Positions 57,916-64,000 of a stretch of 64,000 nucleotides of DNA are shown piece by piece (positions within the stretch are counted from its first letter, which is position 1; every line of letters starts with the position of its first letter). Under the pieces are notes generated by a model. That model ran no database searches, was not told where the DNA came from, and saw only the letters and a program-made list of their open reading frames with translations. Location: positions 1 through 64,000 of the forward strand of contig NZ_JAAKZX010000013.1 in NCBI RefSeq assembly GCF_011045025.1, in the 5' to 3' direction. Source of the DNA: Streptomyces ureilyticus. Lineage in GTDB: Bacteria > Actinomycetota > Actinomycetes > Streptomycetales > Streptomycetaceae. Both the position numbers and the translations under genes were made by a program.

Positions 57916-59307
57916 TCACCGCGGCGGTGGCAGGTAGACAGTGAGCGCACGCACCGACTTGTCGAGGAGGAGGGTGTCGGCGGCCGGGCTCACCTCGCCG
58001 TCACGGGTGTAGTCCCCCTCCTCTCCCACGCCGTCGATGCGCAGCCGGGTCACGGTGGTGGCCTGGTAGACGCGGGAGCGCGCGAGGGTGCCGGTGAGGA
58101 AGGCCGCGATGAGCCGGGTGCGGGCGAAGGGATGGCTGCCGTTGACGGCGCGGATGTCGAGAAGTCCGTCATTGAGGCTGCGGCGGTAGGAGGGGGCGAA
58201 GCCGGGTGGGTCGTAACGGCTGTTGCCGGCGAAGAGCAGCCACAGTCGGCGGTGCCGCCCGTCGATGGTGACCTTGCGGGGCGTGCCGTCGGCGAGGACG
58301 CGGAGCAGGCCGACGGCGAGGGCGGGCCACTTGCCCAGGCGTGCTTCGCGGGCCTCCCGGGCCCGGACGAGTTCGGGGTAGACGCCGATGCTGAAGGTGT
58401 TCAGGAAGTACGTGCTGGAGTCACCCTCGGCACTGCCCTCGGTCGTGACACGGCCGAGATCGACGGCTCCACCGCAGCCCGCCTCCACGGCGTCGGCAGT
58501 GGCCTTCAGGGTCGCCAGTCCCAGGTCGGCGGCGAAGTGGTTGAGGGTGCCGCCGGGGAACACGGCCAGCGGCAGTCCGGTTTCGGTGGCCCTGACCGCT
58601 GCCGCGTTGACCGTCCCGTCACCGCCCACGACCCCGAGCGCGCCCCCGTTGGCGAGTACGTCCTTGGCCGCTCGGTCGAGCACCAGGTGCAGGTCGACGC
58701 CGCTTTCGCAGAGCCGAATGTCCGTCATCGGCAAGAGGATCCGCAGTTCGGCTTCGGCCGGCGTGTCGCCGCCCGCGTCGCTGTTGACGACCGCGATCAG
58801 TCCCAGGCCTGCGGGAAGCGCGGGGACGGGGACGTTCGGCCGGGCCGCTTCGGCCGGTTCGTCCACGTGCAGCGGCCACCAACGGCAGGTCGCCGCAGCG
58901 ATACCGATCCCGAGTGCGACGCCCGCGAGGACATCACCGGTGGAGGGCGCGCCGGTGCGGGCGCGGAAGACGGTGGCTGCTGTAGCGAGGGGTAGGAGAG
59001 CGGCCCCCAGCCGGGGCGACTCCAACGTGGCGGCGGTGGTGAAAGCGGCTACGGCGGCCGCGTGCCCGGACGGCAACACCCGGGTGGTGGGCCGAGGCAG
59101 AAGGCGGTGGCTGGAGGCCGACCTGGAGGCGATACTGACGGCGGCGGAGGCCAGGGCCAGGGAGCCGGTTGCGCGCAGTGCGGTACGGCGTGCGCCGCGA
59201 TTGCCGGACAGACCCATAACGGCCGCGCCGGTCACCCACGGCAGTATGGGGTGGGCAGAGGCGACGCGTACGAAGAGCCGTGCATCGAGCGCGCGGAGGT
59301 GTCTCAT
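57916..59307 (-). CDS. PAP2-like / diacylglycerol-kinase-like fusion protein
   Basis: 463 aa. The N-terminal third is a PAP2-type membrane domain with the PSGH motif (RVLPSGHAAAVAAF), but the third motif reads RARTGAPSTGDVLAG, so the usual nucleophilic histidine (GxH) is absent. From about residue 175 a diacylglycerol/sphingosine-kinase catalytic domain follows: LIAVVNSDAGG, GVVGGDGTVNAAAV and FPGGTLNHFAADLG. A role in lipid phosphorylation is likely, and phosphatase activity is doubtful. The ATG at 59307 has a weak ribosome site. It takes the place that a GNAT gene has in module A. Confidence 0.85.
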   Translation of the reverse strand: MRHLRALDARLFVRVASAHPILPWVTGAAVMGLSGNRGARRTALRATGSLALASAAVSIASRSASSHRLLPRPTTRVLPSGHAAAVAAFTTAATLESPRLGAALLPLATAATVFRARTGAPSTGDVLAGVALGIGIAAATCRWWPLHVDEPAEAARPNVPVPALPAGLGLIAVVNSDAGGDTPAEAELRILLPMTDIRLCESGVDLHLVLDRAAKDVLANGGALGVVGGDGTVNAAAVRATETGLPLAVFPGGTLNHFAADLGLATLKATADAVEAGCGGAVDLGRVTTEGSAEGDSSTYFLNTFSIGVYPELVRAREAREARLGKWPALAVGLLRVLADGTPRKVTIDGRHRRLWLLFAGNSRYDPPGFAPSYRRSLNDGLLDIRAVNGSHPFARTRLIAAFLTGTLARSRVYQATTVTRLRIDGVGEEGDYTRDGEVSPAADTLLLDKSVRALTVYLPPPR

Positions 59308-59656
59308 GCCGACTGCGTACCCGCCGCGATGCCGAACACGCGGCCATCCGCACTCACGAATCGGCCAACGGCCCATGCCCCGTTGTTCGTTGACCATCAG
59401 ATTCCGGACCAGACATCGGCCGGACCCTCTTGTCAGGCGAGTCGGCCGGGGTGTTCGGCGGGAACGGCACATGGTGCGGGGCTTTGACCGGAAGGGACGC
59501 CAGGTCCAAGGGCCTCCCTCCGACCGCGGCCTCATGAGCAACCGCTGCCGCCCTGGGCCGAGTTCGCTACCGCGCCCTCCACGTTCGGTCCCCGCGCGGT
59601 CCCCGACGGATTGCCGCGGATGGGCTGCAGAGACCCTGTTTGAAAGGGGGTTGTCG
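59308..59656. other. 349-bp stretch upstream of the module B sigma leader
   Basis: No gene is supported. Its right end carries GTTTGA (59638-59643) and, 13 nt on, GGGAAC (59657-59662), a SigB-like promoter matching the one at 45.7 kb. Confidence 0.5.
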
Positions 59657-59756
59657 GGGAACTCGCCTGGTGTGCTTCAGACCGGAGGCACGCCCGTGGG
59701 AGCAGCTTTCGCTGCTCCCCTGTGCGCTGCTGTCTGCCGGCTCCCACGGTGAGTGA
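59657..59756 (+). promoter_or_regulatory. 100-bp leader identical between modules, with alternative hairpins (module B)
   Basis: Every base matches 45702-45801. Hairpin one is GGGAGCAG (59698-59705) with CTGCTCCC (59712-59719). The competing hairpin is GTGGGAGC (59696-59703) with GCTCCCAC (59740-59747). The ribosome site CAGGGAGAC begins 11 nt after the identical block. Confidence 0.7.
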
Positions 59757-59777
59757 TGCCACCCATCAGGGAGACAC

Positions 59778-60599
59778 ATGTCCGTGACGTACGAACGCCC
59801 GCAGAGTCGGCGAAGTGACCACCCCTACCACGACGCGCCGGATACCGCCGTCGCGTTCCTTCGTATCGCCGCCCTGCCGGACGGCCCGGAGAGGTCCGCG
59901 CTGCGGCAGGAGGTGGTGTGCGCCTGGATGCCGATGGCCGTACGGCTCGCCCGGCGCTTCCGCCATCGTGGTGAGACCTTCGAGGACCTCGAGCAGGTCG
60001 CCCAACTGGGCCTGGTCAAGGCGGTAGCCCGCTTCGACCCCAGTCGCGGCACCGCCTTCCCGAGTTTTGCCATACCGACGATCCTCGGCGAGGTGAAGCG
60101 GCACTTCCGTGACGAACTCTGGGGCGTCCATGTACCGCGGCGCGTACAGGAGTTGGGCGCCCGGGCCCGTTCCGCCGGCAGTGAGTGTGCTTCGCTCAAC
60201 GGCCGCGAACCCTCGGTCCACGAGATCGCCGCGCACAGCGGCCTGACGGAGGCCGAGGTACGGCTGGGGCAGGGGGCGCTGGAGAGCTTCACCGCCCGGT
60301 CCTTGGACTCCGTGCCCGGCCACTCCGAGAACAGTCACCCGCTGGCTGACACCCTCGGTGGCATGGAGCCCGGCTTCGACCTGATCGTCAACCGCGAGGC
60401 GCTCCGCCCCCTGCTGCAGGCACTGCCCGAACGCGAACGGCAGATCCTGTACATGAGGTTCTTCTGCGAGATGACGCAGAACCGCATCGGCGAGGCGTTC
60501 GGTATCTCCCAGATGCATGTCTCCCGTCTGATCTCCCGCACCTGTGCACGCCTGCGCGACCAGGTGATGGCGGACCGCGATCTGAGGAGGCCGTCATGA
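59778..60599 (+). CDS. SigB/SigF/SigG-family RNA polymerase sigma factor, module B
   Basis: 273 aa. Region 2 is nearly the same as in the module A factor at the DNA level (LRQEVVCAWMPMAVRLARRF, EDLEQVAQLGLVKAVARFDP), whereas the first 35 residues and the segment between regions 3 and 4 differ. Region 4 differs just before the recognition helix (MTQNRIGEAFGISQMHVSRL against MTQARIGLQLGVSQMHVSRL), so promoter choice may be similar but not equal. The stop overlaps the DUF1206 start as ATGA. Confidence 0.93.
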   Translation: MSVTYERPQSRRSDHPYHDAPDTAVAFLRIAALPDGPERSALRQEVVCAWMPMAVRLARRFRHRGETFEDLEQVAQLGLVKAVARFDPSRGTAFPSFAIPTILGEVKRHFRDELWGVHVPRRVQELGARARSAGSECASLNGREPSVHEIAAHSGLTEAEVRLGQGALESFTARSLDSVPGHSENSHPLADTLGGMEPGFDLIVNREALRPLLQALPERERQILYMRFFCEMTQNRIGEAFGISQMHVSRLISRTCARLRDQVMADRDLRRPS

Positions 60600-61429
60600 C
60601 GACGTCCTGGGTGCATGGGCTGCGCCGGACTGCCGGGCTCCGGACAAGGAACTCCGCGGAGAAGCAGACACTGACTGCAGCCGGGCGGGCAGGCTTTGTG
60701 GCGCGTGGGGTGGTGTACGTCCTGATCGGTGTACTGGCCGTCCGGATCGCTCTCGGCAGCGGCGGCGAGTCGGCGGACCGCCAGGGTGCGCTGGCCCAGG
60801 TCGCGGCGCAGCCCTTCGGGAGGACGATGCTGTGGGCGCTGGTCGTCGGCTTCGGCTGCATGGCGTTGTGGCGGGGCGCCCGCGCGCTTGGCAGGGGTCC
60901 CCGGCACAAGGCCGCCTCGCGAGTCCTTGACGGCGGGCGGGCGGTCTTCTACGCCGCCATCTGCTGGGCCACGGCGGCGTATGCCGCCGGGGGCGGGCAG
61001 GGCTCCAGTGGCAATGCGCAGTCGCAGGACTGGACGGCATCGGCGCTCAAACTGCCGTACGGCCGGGTGCTGGTGGGTGCCGCGGGCTGCCTCCTGATCG
61101 GTATCGGCGCGGTACTCGCCGTCCGGGCGGCCATGCGACGCTTCCTGCGGCAGCTGGACACCGGCTCCATGAGCCATCGTACGAAGCAGGTTGTCACCGC
61201 TCTGGGCGTGGGCGGAGGCGTGGCACGTGGTGTGGTGTTCGCCGTGGCTGGGATCTTCATCCTGGTGGCAGCCGTCCGCTTCGACCCGGACGAGGCCAAG
61301 GGCGTGGACGCGACGCTCCGTAGCTTCACGCAGACACCGGTGGGGCCATGGCTCCTGGTTGGCGTCGCGATCGGGCTGGTTCTCTTCGGCGTCTTCTCCT
61401 TCGCCTCGGCTCGCTGGCGACGCCTGTGA
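60596..61429 (+). CDS. DUF1206 membrane protein
   Basis: 277 aa with three repeats of a two-helix DUF1206 unit; each starts with a G(R/V)(A/G)GFVARGVVYV-like phrase (residue about 30; variants near 115 and 200, GGGVARGVVFAVAGIFILVA). Six membrane spans are expected. The family is common in actinobacteria and of unknown role. It is translationally coupled to the sigma factor; in module A only its first codons remain, so the intact pair is ancestral. Confidence 0.88.
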   Translation: MTTSWVHGLRRTAGLRTRNSAEKQTLTAAGRAGFVARGVVYVLIGVLAVRIALGSGGESADRQGALAQVAAQPFGRTMLWALVVGFGCMALWRGARALGRGPRHKAASRVLDGGRAVFYAAICWATAAYAAGGGQGSSGNAQSQDWTASALKLPYGRVLVGAAGCLLIGIGAVLAVRAAMRRFLRQLDTGSMSHRTKQVVTALGVGGGVARGVVFAVAGIFILVAAVRFDPDEAKGVDATLRSFTQTPVGPWLLVGVAIGLVLFGVFSFASARWRRL

Positions 61430-61440
61430 GCGCTTGACCC

Positions 61441-61459
61441 GAGCCGGATCTGCCGGCTC
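61441..61459. terminator. Hairpin after the sigma-DUF1206 pair
   Basis: GAGCCGG-ATCTG-CCGGCTC, a perfect 7-bp stem, 11 nt after the stop. Confidence 0.6.
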
Positions 61460-61598
61460 CTCGCGCAGGCTCGCCCTTGGGCCGGACCGTCACCACGCAC
61501 TGGTCAACACAACAGCGGCGAACGGTCCCGCTCCCGCCACCGACCGCAGGTGGGCAGGTGGGCATGTGGAGTGGTGGTCCGCCATCTACCATCACGCG

Positions 61599-61769
61599 TC
61601 AGCGGGCCGGGCGCCGGCGCGAGCGCGATACCGAGCGCACGAGCAGGTACAGCACGGCGGTGATGAGGAGCAGCACGCCGATGGAGAGCAGATACAGCAT
61701 GCCCTCGACGACAGCGCCGATGACGACCAGCGCGATGGAGCCGCTGAGAAGAACCAGGAAGAAGGCCAT
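61599..61769 (-). CDS. Small two-helix membrane protein (56 aa)
   Basis: MAFFLVLLSGSIALVVIGAV and MLYLLSIGVLLLITAVLYLL are two membrane helices joined by a short loop, with a basic tail RSVSRSRRRPAR. AGGAGG lies 9 nt before the ATG. It is convergent with the DUF1206 gene. No family is recognised, but such proteins occur repeatedly in SigB-type neighbourhoods. Confidence 0.7.
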   Translation of the reverse strand: MAFFLVLLSGSIALVVIGAVVEGMLYLLSIGVLLLITAVLYLLVRSVSRSRRRPAR

Positions 61770-61944
61770 GGCGCTACGCCTCCTGGGGGTCGTGGCGGAT
61801 GGGCGGCCAGAGGCCGTCCACCAGTGTCGGCGTCCCACGGTCTCGCCCTTACCTCATCCTCAGGGTAGACGCAACCCATGGCGGTGGCGTGCCCGGCACA
61901 ACGGCTCTACCGTGGGGACAGGAAGCAGATCCCAGGAGTACGTC

Positions 61945-62379
61945 ATGATCATCCTCGGACTTGTCATTCTCGTCGCCGCGGTAGTCATCGGCGTCGTCGG
62001 CGTTCTTTCCAACAGCGGCAGCGCCCACGAGTTCACCGGCGGATTCTCCGTCTTCGGAGTCGACGTCACCGGCTCCACCGGCACCCTCTTCCTCTACGGC
62101 CTCGTCGTCGGGGCGGCGGCTCTGCTCGGGCTGAGCCTGCTCCTGACCGGTACACGCCGCAGCGCTCGTCGCGGCCGCACCGCACGTCACGGGCTCAAGC
62201 AGTCTCGGCACGAGACAGCCGCAGCCGAACAGGAACGGGACGTTCTGATCAACGAACGCGACTCCGCCCGCGCGCAGACGGCGCAGGCGGAGAGGGATGA
62301 GGAAGACCCTGCCGGACCGGTCGATCGCCCCCGTCACAAGGACCACTGGTTCCGCCACCGCCACCGGGCCGCTCACTGA
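61945..62379 (+). CDS. Membrane protein with two spans and a helical charged tail
   Basis: 144 aa. Helix one is MIILGLVILVAAVVIGVVGV, then an outside loop GSAHEFTGGFSVFGVDVTGS, helix two FLYGLVVGAAALLGLSLLL, and a coiled-coil-prone tail (ETAAAEQERDVLINERDSA) ending in a His/Arg-rich HKDHWFRHRHRAAH. AGGAG precedes the ATG by 6 nt. The pattern is common to Streptomyces stress proteins; function unknown. Its end overlaps the start of a yihY pseudogene. Confidence 0.75.
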   Translation: MIILGLVILVAAVVIGVVGVLSNSGSAHEFTGGFSVFGVDVTGSTGTLFLYGLVVGAAALLGLSLLLTGTRRSARRGRTARHGLKQSRHETAAAEQERDVLINERDSARAQTAQAERDEEDPAGPVDRPRHKDHWFRHRHRAAH

Positions 62380-62860
62380 CGATCCAGGTCAGCTGCCTGG
62401 CGACCTGCCGCGCGCCCCACAGACGGTCTTGCCGCACCGGATCGGAAAGCTGATGCGGACGCACGCTTGGCGGGCGTTCGAGCGGCTGGATGCCGTCCAC
62501 TGGGCCAGGCTCGCCGCGGCCGTCAGCTTCACCAGTTTCGTCGTCCTCTTTCCGCTGATCACCGTGGGGATCCGGCATGCTCGACGAGACCGTCCAGGTC
62601 CAGGAGGTGGGAGAGGCCTGGCGCCTGGGTGGCGATCTCGTCCTGGAGTTTCCCCAGCTGGTCCTCGCTCGGCAGTTCGGCACCGATCACCGCGTGCGCG
62701 CCGCTGCTCGTGATCGGCATCAACTGGGTCGGCGCTCTGCGCGCGTGCCTGCGCGCGGTGTGGGAGAAGGAGCAGGACCGGGCAATCCGTTCCTGCTCAA
62801 GCTCAAGGACTCCGTGGTGCTGGTCGGCCATGGCGCGGTCGGCCCGGTCGGCGATCGGTA
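62297..62860 (+). pseudogene. YihY/BrkB-family membrane protein with internal inversion and frameshift
   Basis: The plus strand reads LMRTHAWRAFERLDAVHWAR and LAAAVSFTSFVVLFPLITV, the family N-terminus. The next family segment (EDQLGKLQDEIATQAPGLSH, then LDLDGLVEHAG) is found on the minus strand at about 62571-62693. After it the plus strand resumes with INWVGALRACLRAVWEKEQ and, after a one-base shift, PGNPFLLKLKDSVVLVG. The order is right for one gene in which a short piece has been flipped. The 3' part is missing. Confidence 0.82.
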
Positions 62861-63083
62861 GTTCGCCGCTTGGACAGCGACAGCAGTGGGGACGGCGGTG
62901 CGGTCCGGCGAGACAGCCGAGGGCGAGAGCCCGGAGCGCGGGATCAGCCCCGCAGCCGACGCCGCACCACAGCGTGCGCCATTCGGCAGCCGCGCACCAG
63001 CAGCACCGCTCCTCCAGAAGCACGGCCCGTGATCCGAGCGCGAGAGCAAAGCTGCACGCTACTTGAGTAGGGGTTGGTCGACC

Positions 63084-63278
63084 CTAGAGCCAGTCCCGCC
63101 GCTTGAAAATCAGGTACAAACTGACGCAAACCACCGCCATCAAGCCGATTGCGAAGGGGTATCCGAAGCTCCAGCCCAGCTCGGGCATGTCCTCGAAGTT
63201 CATGCCGTAGATGGTCCCCACGAGCGTGGGAGCAAACAGAATCGCCGCCCAGCTCGAGATCTTCTTGAAGTTGTCTAC
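63084..63278 (-). pseudogene. CorA magnesium transporter 3' fragment
   Basis: The minus strand reads KKISSWAAILFAPTLVGT, the GMN motif YGMNFEDMPELGWSFGYP, a last membrane span and FKRRDWL with a stop. This is the C-terminal end of CorA. Upstream of KKIS the homology ends in frame with unrelated sequence, so about 260 N-terminal residues are missing. Confidence 0.85.
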
Positions 63279-63837
63279 TTGATGGCGCTGACCTGCGGGG
63301 ATGCAGTATCGGATGCTTCTGACCTGCGCAGATGGATCTTTCGGTGTCGTTCAGGATCGTGCCGCGTTGCGTAGTCGATTCTCCCCACGCGCTCCCCAGC
63401 GGCGCTCATTCTCCCCAGATTCTCCCCAGCAGTGGCCCCGACAACAGAAGTGTGAGACGCGATCCCGATGCTCGTCCGGCGACTTGTGGCGATTACGACG
63501 AGTCACTGGCTGGACGGGGCGTTGCCCATCGGCTCTGTGATCTGCTCGTCGTCCGCGAAGCGAGCACTGGTGTCGGCGAGGCGCTCACGGCACAGCGCGC
63601 CCGCGCGTGGTCGGGCGTCAGGATGCAGATCATCGGAAGGCGGTACGGGCGGCTGTTGTGGTGAGATGTCCCGGAAGGGCCATTGAGAGCCGTGAGCTGC
63701 CAGTCTAGGTGAGATCACTCCGCTGACCTGCGTAGATGGCCTTTCGGCTGTTTCATGCCCATGCCGTTTGATGCAGCCCGGAAGTCCCAGAAAAGTCCCA
63801 GGGAACTCCCACTGCCGACGGCCACTCTTTCGGCTCT
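63279..63837. other. Non-coding stretch with near-repeats, possible integration remnant
   Basis: CTGACCTGCGCAGATGG (63319-63335) and CTGACCTGCGTAGATGG (63723-63739) begin 27-28-nt direct near-repeats that also share CTTTCGG; a shorter third copy, GCTGACCTGCG, starts near 63288. Between them are CTCCCCAG repeats (63381-63431) and later AAGTCCCAG repeats (63781-63801) of the kind often seen past the 3' ends of integrase genes. No complete integrase gene is present. Confidence 0.45.
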
Positions 63838-64000
63838 ATGCAGCGTCAGGGGGCGCAGTGTGGGCTGGGGTTCGTGCATCGTTGGTCCGCCTTGAACGAA
63901 CGGCAGCGCGCGCTCCTGGAGCGGCTCGCGGCCGGTGAGGAACCTGGAGCCTGGGCGGCGGGGGAATGGCGCTCGGCTTACGCGCTGCGCGACCGTGGCC
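63838..64000 (+). CDS. Partial gene at the right edge, possible phage or element-type protein
   Basis: From ATG 63838 or GTG 63874 the frame stays open to the edge. SALNERQRALLERLAAGEEP and SAYALRDRG look like the start of a small winged-helix-type protein that I associate with Streptomyces mobile elements, but too little is visible to name it. No strong ribosome site is seen. Confidence 0.4.
   Translation, partial: MQRQGAQCGLGFVHRWSALNERQRALLERLAAGEEPGAWAAGEWRSAYALRDRG

Noticed and set aside
61477..61944. An N-terminal extension of the 61.9-kb membrane protein
   Set aside because: The open frame extends upstream but has no membrane or family features, and the ATG at 61945 has a good AGGAG.

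Overview
The window is actinobacterial and almost certainly from a Streptomyces or close relative. It has very high GC with strong third-position GC, GTG and TTG starts, many ATGA-coupled genes, a DmdR/IdeR-type iron box, DUF1206, DUF4333 and DUF5994 proteins, and two SigB/SigF-type sigma factors. No rRNA, tRNA or CRISPR was seen.

Left part (1-22.8 kb, mostly ordinary metabolism and transport): a partial Gfo/Idh/MocA oxidoreductase diverges from a carbohydrate ABC importer (binding lipoprotein, two permeases, small membrane protein). Then come a kinase-like protein, a GT-C-like membrane protein, an SseB-domain protein, a VOC protein and an iron-boxed siderophore importer (ATPase, binding lipoprotein, fused double permease). 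These are followed by a zinc alcohol dehydrogenase, a PPK2, a rearrangement scar made of two gene heads (phosphoketolase and DUF899), a secreted PQQ-type sugar dehydrogenase, an aldehyde dehydrogenase and pyruvate carboxylase.

Middle (22.9-40.6 kb): a membrane protein, a DUF4333 protein and a sensor kinase without a neighbouring regulator lead into an aromatic meta-cleavage island. Nine minus-strand genes (GalB-like hydratase, small protein, ferredoxin reductase, Rieske oxygenase, alpha/beta hydrolase, muconolactone-isomerase-like, SDR, LigA, LigB) face a divergent LigK/GalC-type aldolase across a TTGT-N2-ACAA palindrome. Together they would take a hydroxylated aromatic acid through ring opening to pyruvate and oxaloacetate. 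An acyl-CoA synthetase, a GAF/PAS two-component system, a FadR-type regulator, a secreted three-domain alpha-L-fucosidase and a flavodoxin-like protein follow.

Right part (40.65-62.9 kb): a stress-regulation island in two diverged copies. Copy A is about 40.8-46.7 kb and copy B about 54.0-60.6 kb. Each has, in the same order and orientation, a minus-strand set (MSHN protein, anchored MEYDRAV-type membrane protein, CsbD-like, two small membrane proteins) facing a plus-strand set (small membrane protein, short ANTAR protein, PRC-barrel, second short ANTAR protein, and a SigB-type sigma factor). The copies complement each other in decay: A has a frameshifted MSHN gene, a truncated ANTAR gene and only the first codons of the DUF1206 gene; B has a PRC-barrel gene reduced to 32 codons and a diacylglycerol-kinase/PAP2 fusion where A has a GNAT protein. 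A 100-bp non-coding leader upstream of both sigma genes is identical and can fold into mutually exclusive hairpins behind a SigB-like promoter. Between the copies lies a minus-strand run of DUF5994, small membrane, SPFH, GNAT and two GAF-ANTAR genes.

The far right (62.3-64 kb) is decayed: a yihY/BrkB pseudogene with a tiny internal inversion, a CorA 3' fragment, near-repeats that could be attachment-site remnants, and a partial gene at the edge.
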